64,000 bases of DNA, taken from NCBI GenBank assembly GCA_013398055.1, contig VZRS01015041.1, forward strand, positions 53,773-117,772, written 5' to 3'. Of this stretch, positions 11,317 through 22,852 are shown one piece after another; within the stretch, counting starts at the first letter, position 1; every line of letters begins with the position of its first letter. Under the pieces are notes generated by a model, which was not told where the DNA came from, searched no databases, and worked only from the letters and a program-made list of their open reading frames with translations. The stretch is from Ifrita kowaldi (Eukaryota; Chordata; Aves; Passeriformes; Cinclosomatidae). A program made the translations under genes and the position numbers.

Positions 11317-14058
11317 AACCCAGCTCCCAGATGAGATGCTTAATTAACTTCTCTTTCTTCCTTTGTGCCTTTTCTGCTCCTACACCCAGCTGCCATTGGG
11401 AGCCAGGGGAGGGGCAGCACAAGCTTCTGCCAGGGCTGGAAAGAAATGAAACAAGGGCGATGCCTTGGATGTGAGGATCACAAAGATTTCAGTGGGTTTC
11501 ACTGGTTTTCATTGGGTGCTTCATTCCTGCCCCATTCCTGCCCTCCTGGACCTGTTCTGTCACCTGCTGGGGGCTGTGGGCAGAGGGTCACTACCTGACC
11601 TGTGTTTCTGTGTCCACAGGCAGGGCTGAAGCACACACCTGCCCCTGTGCCAGCCCTTCCCAACGCTGTGTCCTTCAGGGAGATCATTTCTGGCACGCTC
11701 TGTCAGGTTTCTTGATTTTCTTGCTGCAGGTAGTTGTGAAATAGCAGCTGTTCTGCAAGTGCCACTGCTGGGCTGGCACTCGTTTGCCTGCTCTTGTGGG
11801 GAAGAGGGAGAGTGAATTAAGGACAGGCAAGAAAAAGAGGGATTAAAGTCAATGGAAGTTCCCTTTGGCTCTGTGGGAATTGAGTTTTGCTCAGGTTTTC
11901 TGCTGGACAAACCCATATTCTTTGATTTATTTTTTTTCTTTTAAGCATGTCTGTTGTTTCCTCTGAAGGAAGAAGGGGTCACTTTTTCCACACTGCTGAC
12001 GTGAGCGGTGAATCAGTGGTTGTGGGAAGGTGCTGTCACTGGGACCAGTAACCTGTCAGAATATTTGCTGCCTTCATCCCGACGTCCTGAGGTGCTTTGC
12101 AGCCCGTGTGCCAAAGGGCTGGCTGTGACCACAGCTCAGAATGCACTTTGGATGCTTCCCGAGGGGGATGGGCAGGAAGGATTGACTCCTTCAAGATTCT
12201 GATTTCCAGGCAGTGCTGGAGCCTATGGATGGGAGGGCATTTCACTAGAGGAAGGAAATGTGTCAGCTCGTAGCAAAGACCCAGCGCATGGCCTGGGAGC
12301 CGAGGGGGTTTTGCCTTGGTGCTGCAGCCGGGTGAAAGGCACAGCTCTGGAGGGACATGCGGGGAGCTCAGCTGGTTCTGTGGGTGCTGGCAGTGCTGGG
12401 GAGCTCCTGGGAGCCAGGGCTGCTCCTGCCCTGCCTGTGCAGGCAGGTGGAGCTTGTGTGGGAGTTCCTGCAGCTCCTGCACCCGCTGAGCAGGGTTTGA
12501 ACCCCAGCACTGAGCTGGGGTGCCCTGGCTCGCTGCACCCTCCACAGGGTGCACGTCCTTGCAGAACTCGTATCCTTGTCTTTTCCAAAGATTTGCAGCC
12601 TCGTGCCTGGCTGCTGTGGAGCTCCAGGGCTTTCCAGAGCTGTGGAAGGGTATCACTGCTGCTCAGCCTTAGCTGAACACTGTCACCTGTAAAGAATTTA
12701 GGTTTGTGTGACATGAGTTGGTAAATCAAGATGTTGTTTTTTGCCTGGTAGCAATGTTTGGATATCCACGCCATGCAATTTCCTGCAGAAACTCGATATT
12801 GCCTGCACGTGTTTCCCAACCTGTTTGTGTTTTAAAGCCTGGCTCAAGTTGCAGGTGTGCTGGACTCATCCTTGGCTCTGCACCTCAGAGGGGATGGGCA
12901 CTTTCAGGGTGACTGATCCTATCCTCCCCTGCTTGTGGCTTTTGTATAGATCTCTGCCACACGTGGCAATAAATTCACTTACTGTTGAGAAGGAGTCATT
13001 GGAGAGGCTATAGAATATAGAGAATATAGAAAAGGATGAAATAGAGAGTGCCTCATACTCAGAACACAATCCCCAGATCCTTGTAAAAAAGATTCAGGTT
13101 TTGTTCCATAAATAGGGACAAAGGGAACCTTTAGCTGCTCCTGCTCTGCTGAGCTTTGAACCCTAAAAAAAAGGGGTGAGCAGGATGGGCAGGCAGAGGA
13201 GACACGGCTGTGTGGCCACCTGTGCCTGCACAGCCCCATCCCCGTGGTCGGGGAGCGTGGTGGGGGCAGAGGCAGGAGATGAAAAGCTCATCAGCAGTGA
13301 CGCTAATTGGATGTGATGTTGGTTCCCTGCGTGGCCCAGCAGAGTGTGGCCGGCTCGAGCAGGCCCTGGAGCGTGAGCAATGGGAGCTGACAGCCCCTTT
13401 TGCAGGGCAAAGCCCCGCTGGGGACACCGGGCACGGGCAGCCAGGGGCTGTGCTCCCGCTGTCCCTTCAGCTTGGTGGGCTTGGTTCAGTGTCCGTGTGG
13501 GATCGTCCTGGCGGGCTGGCGTTGGTAAACTGTGGATTGGAAGTCTTGGGTTAGGAGATGAGGACCAGGCTGGGCTGCACAAATGCAGGATAACTCATCC
13601 AGGGCAGCGTTCTCATCAAGTTTGGGCTCCAGACATCACCCACTCACCCGTAGGTCCTGCAGAGCATCGCTGTGTGCCAGCCTGGGCTCAGCGTGTGCTG
13701 CTGGTTGGTGTGCAGTGCCTCTGGGTGCAGATAGGGGTGATTTTTGGTTGTTGCTGTTGAGGGGGAAGGCAGCAGAAAGGTGTCTGCCTGTCTAGGAGGC
13801 ACCTTGTGACTCCTGAGGGTTCTACACCGACCTTCTGAGGGAAAAGTAAGGTGCAGGCAGGTGTCAAACCCCTCAAAGTTCTCTGTGTGACCCTTAAAAG
13901 TGCCTTTCTGAGGTGAAAAGCCCCAGCCTGAGAGCAGGCCAGGCACGTGGCAGTCACTGTGATTTTCTAGAAAGAGCAGATTAGTTTTTTTGTGTGCCTA
14001 AAGGCAATTCAGTGCAAGGCCACCAGCCTTCCTGAGCTGGAGATCCCAGAATGCTGCA
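11317..14058. other. Intron 1 sequence, nothing recognised
   Basis: Unique sequence without a credible exon, RNA gene or transposon. Short chance frames overlap one another on both strands. The strings TAGAATATAGAGAATATAGA at 13010-13030 form a tiny imperfect direct repeat. Confidence 0.4.
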
Positions 14059-14313
14059 ATGGACAGAGGCCCAGCAGGTGTCATGGGCCTGTTTGGGACA
14101 TCAAACCTTCAAACACCCACAAACTGGGTTGGTTTTACTGAAAAGCAGTGCAGAAGACTCCTCAGGGAGTTGTTTGCTGCTGAGGGCAAAGACATTTGTA
14201 CACCTGATACCTGGGGCTCTAAAGTGAGACTTGTCACCAATTTTGAAGCAGGGTGGGGAGATACCTCACCTTGGACTCAAAAGGCTGTGCTTGATGGGTT
14301 GGGTTTTCCATAA
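14059..14313 (+). other. Unidentified 84-codon open frame
   Basis: An ATG at 14059 opens a frame that ends at TAA 14311. A second ATG (14083) would give a product starting MGLFGTSNLQTP. The translation is balanced in composition and contains a Trp- and charge-rich stretch (EAGWGDTSPWTQKAVLDG). It reads more like protein than the surrounding chance frames do. I do not recognise it. It could be a short single-exon gene, a fragment of a retroelement gag-like frame, or chance. There is no nearby poly(A) signal or splice evidence. Confidence 0.2.
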
Positions 14314-16740
14314 TGTGGTGCCTGGGGAATTGAGAGCCAGTCAGCCCCTGTCCAGTCCTGTGTGCCCCTGTGGTTGTGTCCAACTGCTCTGAGCAAAAGG
14401 GGAAAGGAGAACGTGGGAAATTCCACCCATGCAGCTGCCTGAGAGGAGCAAGTCACTTGGGATCTGTTTGGAGGTAGAAACAGGGCTGGAGGTGAGACAA
14501 TGAAGTAGATGCAAGGTGTCCTTTGACATCACCAGGGCCACGTCAGGGAGTTGCTGAATACCCTGCTGAAATAATCCTTGGGAATGTTTGAGCAGAACGG
14601 GTTGCTGCGTGTGCTCCGAGTCCCTGCATGTGAATTTGGGGCTGGCGTTGGCACCCAGCTCTTTGTTTCTAATCCTGATCTGAATGTGCTGAACATACAT
14701 TAGCACAGAATCCCAGATTGGGAGGTCTGTAACTATGGCAATATCCTATAAACATGACCCTCCTCTCCCCATCTCAACGCTGGCATCGGCGAGCTGCCGT
14801 GTAAGGTGGCACTCCTTTTTTTTCTAGTAGTAATTCCATGTCAAAGAGGAAATATAAATAAACTCCCCAAACAAAAGAAGCAAGGAAAAAATAATTCTTT
14901 CAAACATTTGAGCAGGAACAATAGGGTAGGATATGCACTCTCTGGGGAGGGCTAATGGCTGAAACCGATAGGAGCAGAGTCTTGGGCTGTACCTAGCCCA
15001 GAGCTTGGCTCAGTGAGGATTATTTATAGCAAATGTTATGGCAGAAGCATGTGTGACCTGTAGGCTCCCGGCGAGGGGAAGAGCTTTCCTGTGCTGTCTC
15101 TGGGATACAATAGACAATTATTTAGACACTATCTTTGTCTCAAGATATAAACAATTAAATGCTGGCTACTGATTTCTGCTCTGATGTTCAGACTGTGGGC
15201 AGCCATGATTTCTTGCTTAGGGACTTGTGGAGAAGACAAGGATTTTTAAGAAATGTCACAGCTGTAAAGTTCCTGAGGCATCCCTGCTGAATGGGCTAAT
15301 TGGGAATGCAGAGTAATGTCATAAGCACCACAAAGTTGTTGCTTCCCAGGGTCCTCCCAAAGGATGGCAGTCAGTGGTTCAATATTGTTCAGCTGACATT
15401 AATGGGGTGTGGATGGGTGTAGACCCCTGAATCTGCCTGTTCTGTTGTGCTTTGGCTCATCACTGTGGTATTAAAGTACCTACAGCTGCTACTGCATAGT
15501 AATTAAATGTTCTTACATATAATTAACTACTTTCAACTGACTACTGAACAGCTTAAATAATCTACATGTAATGGCAGATATTTCTGTATTGGACTGGTGA
15601 CATTGGTGCCAAATAGCTGGGGAGGTTGGGGAAGCAGCTATTGTGCATCCAAACAACCTTGTGCTGGCATATGACTCCTTCTTCAGGCTCCCTCCTTTTC
15701 CTGGGGGTCCCTGTCCATCCTGGGTGCCAGTACCAGCAGGATCCTTCTGGATCTCTTCAGGACTCACCTCAGTTTTATTTTCTGTCAAGCAGAAAAATCT
15801 AGAATTGTGAAAAAGGGGAAATGTGGAGGAGTGTGCAAGGGGTGCTGCTGCCACGGTTCAGTGGGCAGAGGGTGAGTCTGTGTCTGCAGGTCCTGGGGCA
15901 GCAGTGTGGGTCTGGAGGAGCCTTTAGCACAGGTACAGTGCCAGAGGGGCGTGGGCTTTGTGAGAGGCTTGGTCTGAAATCCACCTTCAGCAAGAACTGA
16001 TCTGTGTTCATTGTTTCATTCCAATTGTATTCCAGGGCTTTTGTGCCTCTGTGTTTTTTCCTTGAGTTTCTCCTGCTCAGCTTTGCACGAGGAGTTGGGT
16101 TTGGCTCTCTCTCCTTCCCGGTGTGCATAAAGCTATGTCCTGGCTTGCTGTAAGGTTTTAGTGCAGAGCCCAGCACTGGTGCCCTGTTCAGCTGCCTGGC
16201 ACCTCCCTGCAGTGCCAGCCCATCTCCCACGAAGCCCCAGAGTGGAGCTGTGGTGTTTGCAGTGAGCTGGTCCCTGCCTGCAGCACCAGCACCAGCCCCG
16301 TTTGTCTGAGAGATGCAGAGAAGCAACTCTGTTTGTCTCTCTGCCTCAGCCGTGGGCAAAATGAGTCTCCTGCTCTAATTTCATTGCGTTTAGCCACCGC
16401 ACAAACTCTAAAGCTCCCTGAAATGGGAAGGAAGTAATGTTTAAATTATACATGAGTGAGCTGATTTAGTCAGCCTGAAGTTTTGAGTTCCGTCCTTATA
16501 AATACAGGGCTGGAGCTATCAGTCTGTGCATCCATCTGTCTGCCCGGTGAAGATTGAATTAGCAGGAGCACAAATGCAGATCCAGGACTGTAAAAGCTTT
16601 GGCTTAAACCAGTGCAAACCATGTGGGGCAGATGCTGGTGCCACGGGGAACGCGGCGTGTTCGCCTGGGGTTAGCTTGTCTGGGAGTCTGCCCTCAGCCA
16701 TGAAGGAGAGCATTGCTGCAGGGTGCCTTCTGCCACTGGC
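14314..16740. other. Intron 1 sequence with an AT-rich, possibly regulatory island
   Basis: From about 14800 to 15560 the sequence is AT-rich, unique and free of CR1 similarity. It is rich in homeodomain-, SOX- and MEF2-like strings (ACAATAG, CAATTAAAT, TTATTTATAG). It resembles the conserved non-coding elements common in introns of developmental genes. No open frame of note is present. The rest of the interval shows nothing I can name. Confidence 0.35.
15020..15029 (+). promoter_or_regulatory. MEF2-type consensus site
   Basis: TTATTTATAG matches the MEF2 consensus YTA(A/T)4TAR exactly. It lies inside the AT-rich island, within about 150 bases of other AT-rich transcription-factor-like strings. 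A ten-base match is expected by chance now and then, so occupancy is only a possibility. Confidence 0.25.
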
Positions 16741-16879
16741 AAGTGGTGTAGTCACCATCCCTGGAAATACTAAAGAAGTGTGTGGGTGTGACACTTGGAG
16801 ACATGGTTTAGTGCTGCTGGGTTGATGGTTGGAATCAATCTTGGAGGTCTTACCCAACCTTAATGATTCTGTGATTCTA
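16741..16879 (+). mobile_element. CR1 LINE fragment, 3' end
   Basis: The segment includes GTAGTCACCATCCCTGGAAA, then GCTGGGTTGATGGTTGGAAT, and closes with TTAATGATTCTGTGATTCTA. This is the typical order of the CR1 3' end on the + strand, including the short tail repeat. It is 5'-truncated and diverged. Confidence 0.85.
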
Positions 16880-17039
16880 AAACTCAGTGTTTTGATAATG
16901 TCTGTCCACTCTTGACTGGGAAGGGATTCAGACTGCTCCCCTGTCTGCCTCCTGCTCCTAATGAAGGGGTTTAGCTTCCTGTGGAAGGGATTTTGCAGAG
17001 CATGTAAAATGCTGGTTCAATTCTATGGTTGCTTCCTAT

Positions 17040-18051
17040 GGGCACCGGCCCCGCGCTCCTTGGGGAGCCCAGCGCCGGAAAGTCGTAACCGCGCTCGCTG
17101 ATGGGCTGGAGATCCCTTTTGCAGATGTTTCACCCAGGTCTCTCCTTCCACCTCTATTGGAATAAATGAGCAATCATGCTGCAGTGCTGCCATGCCTGGC
17201 CGGGCCCCACCATCCTCCCTGACCCACAGACAGAGGATGCTGGAGTTTTGTAGGGGCTGCAGCGGTTTGTGGGGTGGGGATCTGCTGGCAGGGCTCTGCC
17301 AGGTGGGCAGGGACTCGATCATCAGGGTGTGCTCTGTGAGCAAACACAGCTCTGCCCTTGGTCCTTGGATGCGGCACCCAGAGAGGCTGAAATGTCTGCG
17401 GAGACATAAACAGAAAGGGGGAGAAGTCACAATTCTCTCCCTATTTGTTTGACCTAAATACACTGAAGTAACTGTACCCCCATGAAAGAGATAATTTCCT
17501 GACGCTGGAGAGCTTAACATCTGTTTCCTCCCATTTTTTTTCAGTGGTAGAACATGGTAACGGAAGAACTGGCGGGGTTTTCTTTCCTCTTTTTCTTTTG
17601 TATAGCAAGAGGCGCTGCATGCTTGGGCTAAATACGCTCTCCGAGAGCAGACAGGTTTCTCTCAAGGGTTATATGATCATTTGTTCTCTATTTTCTCTCC
17701 TTCCTGCCTCCCCCCACCCCTCCTGGAGAGGAGCGGATGCAGCGAAGCCCAGGCAGGACTTCCTCAGCTCAGCCATGCCTTCTGGCAGGCTGCGCCGCGT
17801 GCCCTCTCCCCGTCACCCCCCTTCCCCGAAAAACAATGGCCAAAGGCTCCTTCTTGTTTGTTATTTTGGATCCTGCAGAGGAAGAGCCGAGTGGAAGATC
17901 GTGTCCCCGGGGGCCCTCGGTGCATTCCAGCTCCGGCAGCGCCCGGTGAGGCTGTCGGCGCCTGGGCTGCGCCGGCCCCGGGCCTTTCGCTCCAGCCGTG
18001 CGGTGCTGCGGGGGACAGTGGGTTTGGGAGCAAATGTAGCACTGCTGGGAG
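17040..18051 (+). promoter_or_regulatory. Secondary CpG cluster, possible alternative promoter or first exon
   Basis: CpGs cluster at 17040-17100 and more strongly at 17720-18010 (GGCGCCTGGGCTGCGCCGGC and neighbours). Two donor-like sites follow: GTGAGGC after GCGCCCG at 17946/17947 and GTGAGAG after GGGAG at 18051/18052. A candidate ATG at 17775 stays open past both. The arrangement fits an internal promoter of the ASEF-family gene, which is known in mammals to use several first exons, but no homologous exon is recognised. It abuts a retroviral fossil on its right. Confidence 0.25.
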
Positions 18052-18074
18052 GTGAGAGAAGGGGGATGGAGAGC

Positions 18075-18531
18075 CTTGGTGGGGTGTCTGGAGTCACTGC
18101 TCCGCAGTGAGTGCAGATCCTGTCCTTGGAACGTCCAGCACGGCACAGGTTGTCACGGTGCCAGGAGGAGCTGGGCTTTTGTACCCACTTTGTGACACTG
18201 CTTGAAGCCCCCAGCTTCTCCTTTGCAGTTGGGCTGTACTGAGCCTCAGACCCTCTCTACCTCTGCCTCCAAAACCCTCCAGGATGACCTTGGGTGTCTC
18301 CAGGTGCTTTGAGGCAGCGGCTCTGTGGTGGAGAGCACATTTCTGGCACGTGATGCTCTCTAGGCTGCCCCAAGGGCAACCCCACCACCAATTTCCTCTT
18401 TGTTCCCTTCAAAGGGTTGTTGTTTCTCAGGGTCCCAGTCAAAATAGTTCTTTGGGGTCACTTGATAGAAGGGATTTACAGTTTGCCTGAAACCTGGAAT
18501 ATATGTTCTCCAGAATCCCACAGCACCAAGG
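18075..18531 (-). mobile_element. Fossil ERV-L-like (class III) pol fragment
   Basis: Read on the minus strand, this stretch shows in order, from about 18525 downward, a reverse-transcriptase C-terminal block (VGFWRTYIPGF and WDPEKQQPFEGNKEEI), then APGDTQGHPGGFW near 18260-18305, YSPTAKEKL near 18210-18235 and PCWTFQGQ near 18115-18140. This is the known order at the RT to RNase H junction of class III vertebrate retroviruses. The blocks fall in different frames and are separated by stops (for example a TAG at 18360-18362), so the fragment is a broken, non-functional relic. No LTR, gag or env is seen nearby. A CR1 copy begins immediately on its upstream side. Confidence 0.75.
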
Positions 18532-18534
18532 GAT

Positions 18535-18720
18535 CCTGGAATCACAGAATGATTTGGGTTGGAAAGAACCTTTGAAATCATCTTGTTCCACCCCCTGCCA
18601 TGGGCAGGGACACCTTCCACTATCCCAAGTTGCTCCAAACCTTGCTCAGTCTGGTCTTGGACAGTTCCAGGGATGGGGCAACCTCTGCCAGTGCCCTCCT
18701 AGTGCTTCAGAGCACGAAAT
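18535..18720 (-). mobile_element. CR1 LINE fragment, 3' end
   Basis: The + strand reads TGGAATCACAGAATGATTTG, GGTTGGAAAGAACC and CCCCTGCCATGGGCAGGGAC, then a block related to AGTTGCTCCAAACC. This is the reverse complement of a CR1 3' end. It sits directly against the retroviral pol fossil. Either it inserted into the older provirus or the two neighbours were truncated to meet. Confidence 0.9.
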
Positions 18721-21274
18721 GTTTTTTTAAAAAAAGTTACTTGTGCTTGTTGCCCAAAACCTGCAGTGATCTGAAGAAGATTTCAGGGATTGTGTGGTGC
18801 CTGCCTGGCAAACAGCCTGAACTGGGTGGTGTTAAATGAGCAGTTCCTTGCCGTCATTGGGGTCTCTGGAGAAAACTCAGCCTGGATCAGACCTTTCCTA
18901 ATTGGTGCTTCCTTTCTAGCAGGTCTTGCTACCCTGCTGCCTTTGGACCTGGTGTCATGGTTTAACCTGGTTTAACCCCTGGTTTTGCTCTGCTTGTGGA
19001 TAACTTGTGCAGGGCAGCTCAGCAGAAGGAGATTGCCCATGGAAAGTGTCACTCCCTGAGAGGTGGCTTGTGTCAGCCCTGATTGCTGGGGCCTGATTCA
19101 GTGTCCTTTATGAGAACTGTCAACTTCAGTGGGTGTTCCCTGGGCCTGTGCTGTTATTTCTGCTGGCTTTCTGCTAAATCACACTGAAAAGGAGCAAAAT
19201 TGCCATTACTCCCACCTGTATCATTCAGGAAGAACCTGTTGCCAAGGGAATGTTGTGCAATCACCAGCTGAGATACTGACTACCTATTTCTTTCTTAGAG
19301 ATTGGGATAACGCAAAAAATATGGGAAGAATTTGGAGGGGGAGTCATGGCTGTAGATACAGATGTTTGTGTAACACACCTGGCACCCTTGGCTGGGGATT
19401 TTATTAATCTCAGCTTATTTGTCCCCTTCAGTGACCCTGGAAAAGGAAAGTGAATTTTCAGAGTGAAGGGCTGCTGCTTTTGTGATGGGAAGAGCAGGGC
19501 AAGGCAGGGACCCACACAGCCCCTGTGCACTGGAGCTGTTGGCAGGGTTTGGTTGATAGCTGGAGTTTTATAAAACCATCTTCCCCTCCTGGTGAGATTC
19601 TGTGTATTTTGGAGAGCAAACACACAAACCTTTGGTCTCCAAAGCTGGCTGAACCACCCTTCTAGGGCTGAGGTAATGAGGGTAGTGGGAGCTGGAGGTG
19701 ATTGTGTTACCTCGTGTTTTCTGTGGTTAAAGCCCTGCTTTAAGTGATGGCAGTCCCAGCTCAGCTGCTGGGTGGTAACTTGCTACGACTTGACATCTGC
19801 AACTGCAGCTCAAGGAGGGGAAAAATAAACATGTGGTTGATAAGTGGAGTAGTTTTCTGGCTAATAGCTGGTCTCAAAGTGTTTCTTCAAAACCTCTTTC
19901 TTCTGCACCCCAGAAAGGTGAGTAGGGGTTCATCAGCTACTCTCAGGGCTGTTCTCCTCCATACTCAAATTTTAGTTTGTCACGATGGGCCTCAATGCCC
20001 CCAGGGCTGTGTGGTTTGGTTGGTGAAGCCACCTTTGCCCTGCTTGGCTGATGGAAAGCCCAGGTTTCCCCCGGGCAGCTGCTGCAGGTGTTTGCACAGC
20101 AGCGGATGCTGCGTTCGGCGGCTCCAGCAGGCAGTGGAGCGTAGCAGATTTTGGCTCCTGCTCAGGGAAGGCTGAGGGAAGCTGGTTGGAATTTGCCTCA
20201 GTGGTGGGAGGCTTTGTTCTGGGTGAGGCAGTGCCAGTCCTGGGGCTGGAGCTGGCTTGGGGCAGTGCTGGACTGTGGGCATGGAGGAAGCTGCGCTGGG
20301 AGCTGGCTCCTGCCAAGGTTTCAGTGAGTGCAGTCCTACAGGTGTGACTGGGGGGAATTCAAACACCAACGAGGTGGTTTTGAAGATGAGGAGAGGTTCA
20401 GGTGAGGCTGTGGTGGAAGGGAAGATGGAGAGGAGGCATCAAGCACGGGTCACAGATTGGGTCTCCTCTCTGCTTAGAGTGCTTGGGTCTGGCTCCATGG
20501 TGGCAGCTCTAATTTACATCTGGTTTAAAGCTGCTTAAAAAAAAATAATTACCCCCCCCCTCCCCATTTAATTTTAAAGCCACCCATGTGCCCTGTGATT
20601 CTGGATTCTGTTGCTTCTCTGGGGAGGGCTGTGCAGGATCTGTCCCTTGTTAGTGCTCTCTTTTGCCTGCCACATGAGGAACAGCCTGTCTCCTCTGTGC
20701 TAGCATCCCTCCAAAGACTTCACAGGCAAGCCTCTTCCCTTTGAATCTTCTTTCCTCATGCAGGGTCCACCCAGCCAAAAACAATAAAACATAAAACTGG
20801 AAAGAGAAAACAAACAAAAAAAAAGGGACCGTTTGTGATTTCTGTCTTTTGCTGCCAGCTGGCTGCACGACTTGAAACGACTAAAACGCTCTTCTTTTTT
20901 TTCCCCACTCCTTCCAACCCATTCCAATGTGTTAGTCTTTAAGTTGCAGCAGGAATGTCTGGGAATAACTCACATCCCAAAGCGACAGCCTGAGAAATGA
21001 GGAGCTGGTCTCCTCCTCAGGCACCAGATGGAGGAACTGTCCTGCTCAGCCCTTGGTTTTTTGGGAACAAAAGCTTCTGTGGTCTCTGCAGGGACCCAGG
21101 ACAGCGCAGCTCCTGCGTGAATTTCTGCTACAGGGTTTAAATAGAGGCAGGTGGTGGTGCTGAGGTCCCAAAAGTGCCTGGGGGGAAGGAGGTTCTCTAT
21201 TAAAACAAGAGGCTGAATAAAGAGATGGCTGAAGCTGAGCAGGGCAGCGTGTGGGGCATCATCGCTGTCCTGGG
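18721..21274. other. Intron 1 sequence, nothing recognised
   Basis: No exon, RNA gene or transposon is recognised. A short homopolymer block lies at 20536-20565 (A-run, then a C-run). Confidence 0.4.
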
Positions 21275-22440
21275 GCTGGGTGACTCTGGGGTGTAACTGC
21301 AGGCACCCACTGAGGCTGTGGGACTGCGTGGGGTGTGCTTGGCACTGTGTGGCTGGGCTGGGTGACTCTGGGGTGTATTTGGCAGTGTACACTTAGGATG
21401 TGTAAGTGTAGGGTGTGTTAGGCTGTATCCAGGGATGCTGTGCAGCTCTGGGGTGTATTTGGCTCTGGACCATCAGGATGTGTAACTGTGGGGTGTATTT
21501 GGTAGGGTACATTTAGGATGTATAATTGGGGGGTGTATTTGCCTGTATTCCTTCAGGATGTGTAACTATGGGGTGTATTTGGCAGTGCACATTTAGGATG
21601 TGTAATTGTGGGGTGTATTTGGAAAGAGTACATTTAGGATGTACAACTGGGAGATGTATTTGGCTGTATTCCTTCAGGATGTGTAACTGTGGGGTGTATT
21701 TGACTCTATACTATCAGGATGTGATATGTGGGGTGTATTTGGTAGGGTACATTTAGGTTGTGCAGCTGTGGGTTGTACTTGGCAGTTCACAGTGAGGCTG
21801 TGTAACTGTGGGGTGTATTTGGCTGTATTCCATCAGGCTGTGTGGCTGTGGGGTGTATTTGGCTGTATCCAGTGAGGCTGTGGGGTGTATTTGGCTGTAT
21901 TCCATCAGGCTGTGTAACTGTGGGGTGTATTTGGCTGTATTCCATCAGGGTGTGGAACTGTGGGGTGTATTTGGCTGTGTTCCATCAGGCTGTGTGGCTG
22001 TGGGGTGTATTTGGCTGTATTCCATCAGGCTGTGTGGCTGTGGGGTGTATTTGGCTGTATTCCATCAGGCTGTGGGGTGTATTTGGCTGTATTCCATCAG
22101 GCTGTGTGGCTGTGGGGTGTATTTGGCTGTATTCCATCAGGCTGTGTGGCTGTGGGGTGTATTTGGCTGTATTCCATCAGGCTGTGTGGCTGTGGGGTGT
22201 ATTTGGCTGTATTCCATCAGGCTGTGTGGCTGTGGGGTGTATTTGGCTGTATTCCATCAGGGTGTGGAGCTGTGGGGTGTATTTGGCTGTATTCCATCAG
22301 GGTGTGGAACTGTGGGGTGTATTTGACTGTATCCAGTGAGGCTGTGGGGTGTATTTGGCTGTATTCCATCAGGGTGTGGAACTGTGGGGTGTATTTGGCA
22401 GGGCACATTTCGGCCGTGTCACTGTGGGGTGTGTTGGGTA
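21275..22440 (+). repeat. 40-bp minisatellite, about 29 units
   Basis: Tandem units of about 40 bases are built on GGCTGTGTGGCTGTGGGGTG followed by TATTTGGCTGTATTCCATCA. The left part (21275-21800) is diverged, with ACATTTAGGATG variants. The right part (21900-22340) is nearly homogeneous. Some units lack an internal segment of about ten bases (for example around 21870 and 22070). Because 40 leaves remainder 1 when divided by 3, all three + frames run through the same cyclic 40-residue peptide and stay open for hundreds of bases. These frames are not genes. Confidence 0.95.
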
Positions 22441-22627
22441 CAGCCGGTGCCACCAGCGGCTCCATCACGGCCGCGAGCAGCAGCAACGCTGGCAGCACCT
22501 CACATGGTTAATAAAGGGCAAAAATGGCCAAGAAGAGTGATGGGGGGATAAAAAATGGTGAGGAACAGCAGTGTGAGCACTAGGGTTGGTGAAGATGGTG
22601 AGGAGGAGGTGCTGGAACAGGGGGACG

Positions 22628-22852
22628 ATCCCTGGCAGGAACTGTGGCCTGTGCAGGCCCCACGCAGGAGCAGGTGCTCCTGACAGGAATGGGACTTCTG
22701 GAGGCTCCCCACAGGAGCAGGGGGGTGTTTCTGGCAGGAACTGTAGCCTGTGGAGGTGATTCCTGGCAAGAATTGTAACCAGTAGAGGCCCCACACAGGA
22801 GCAGGTTCTCCTGACAGGAACCATGGCCTGTGGAGGCCCCACGGGAGCACGA
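22628..22852 (+). repeat. Diverged tandem repeat of about 50 bp, five units
   Basis: About five imperfect units carry CCTGGCAGGAACTGTGGCCT or a variant, then GGAGGCCCCACACAGGAGCA or a variant. One unit is shorter. The array begins about 190 bases after the 40-bp minisatellite but has an unrelated unit sequence. Confidence 0.75.

Noticed and set aside
21275..22440. Possible CRISPR-like direct repeats
   Set aside because: The 40-bp units are contiguous with no unique spacers, and the DNA is vertebrate.
21808..22511. Three overlapping open frames of 165-183 codons
   Set aside because: They are the same 40-bp minisatellite read in three frames, not genes.
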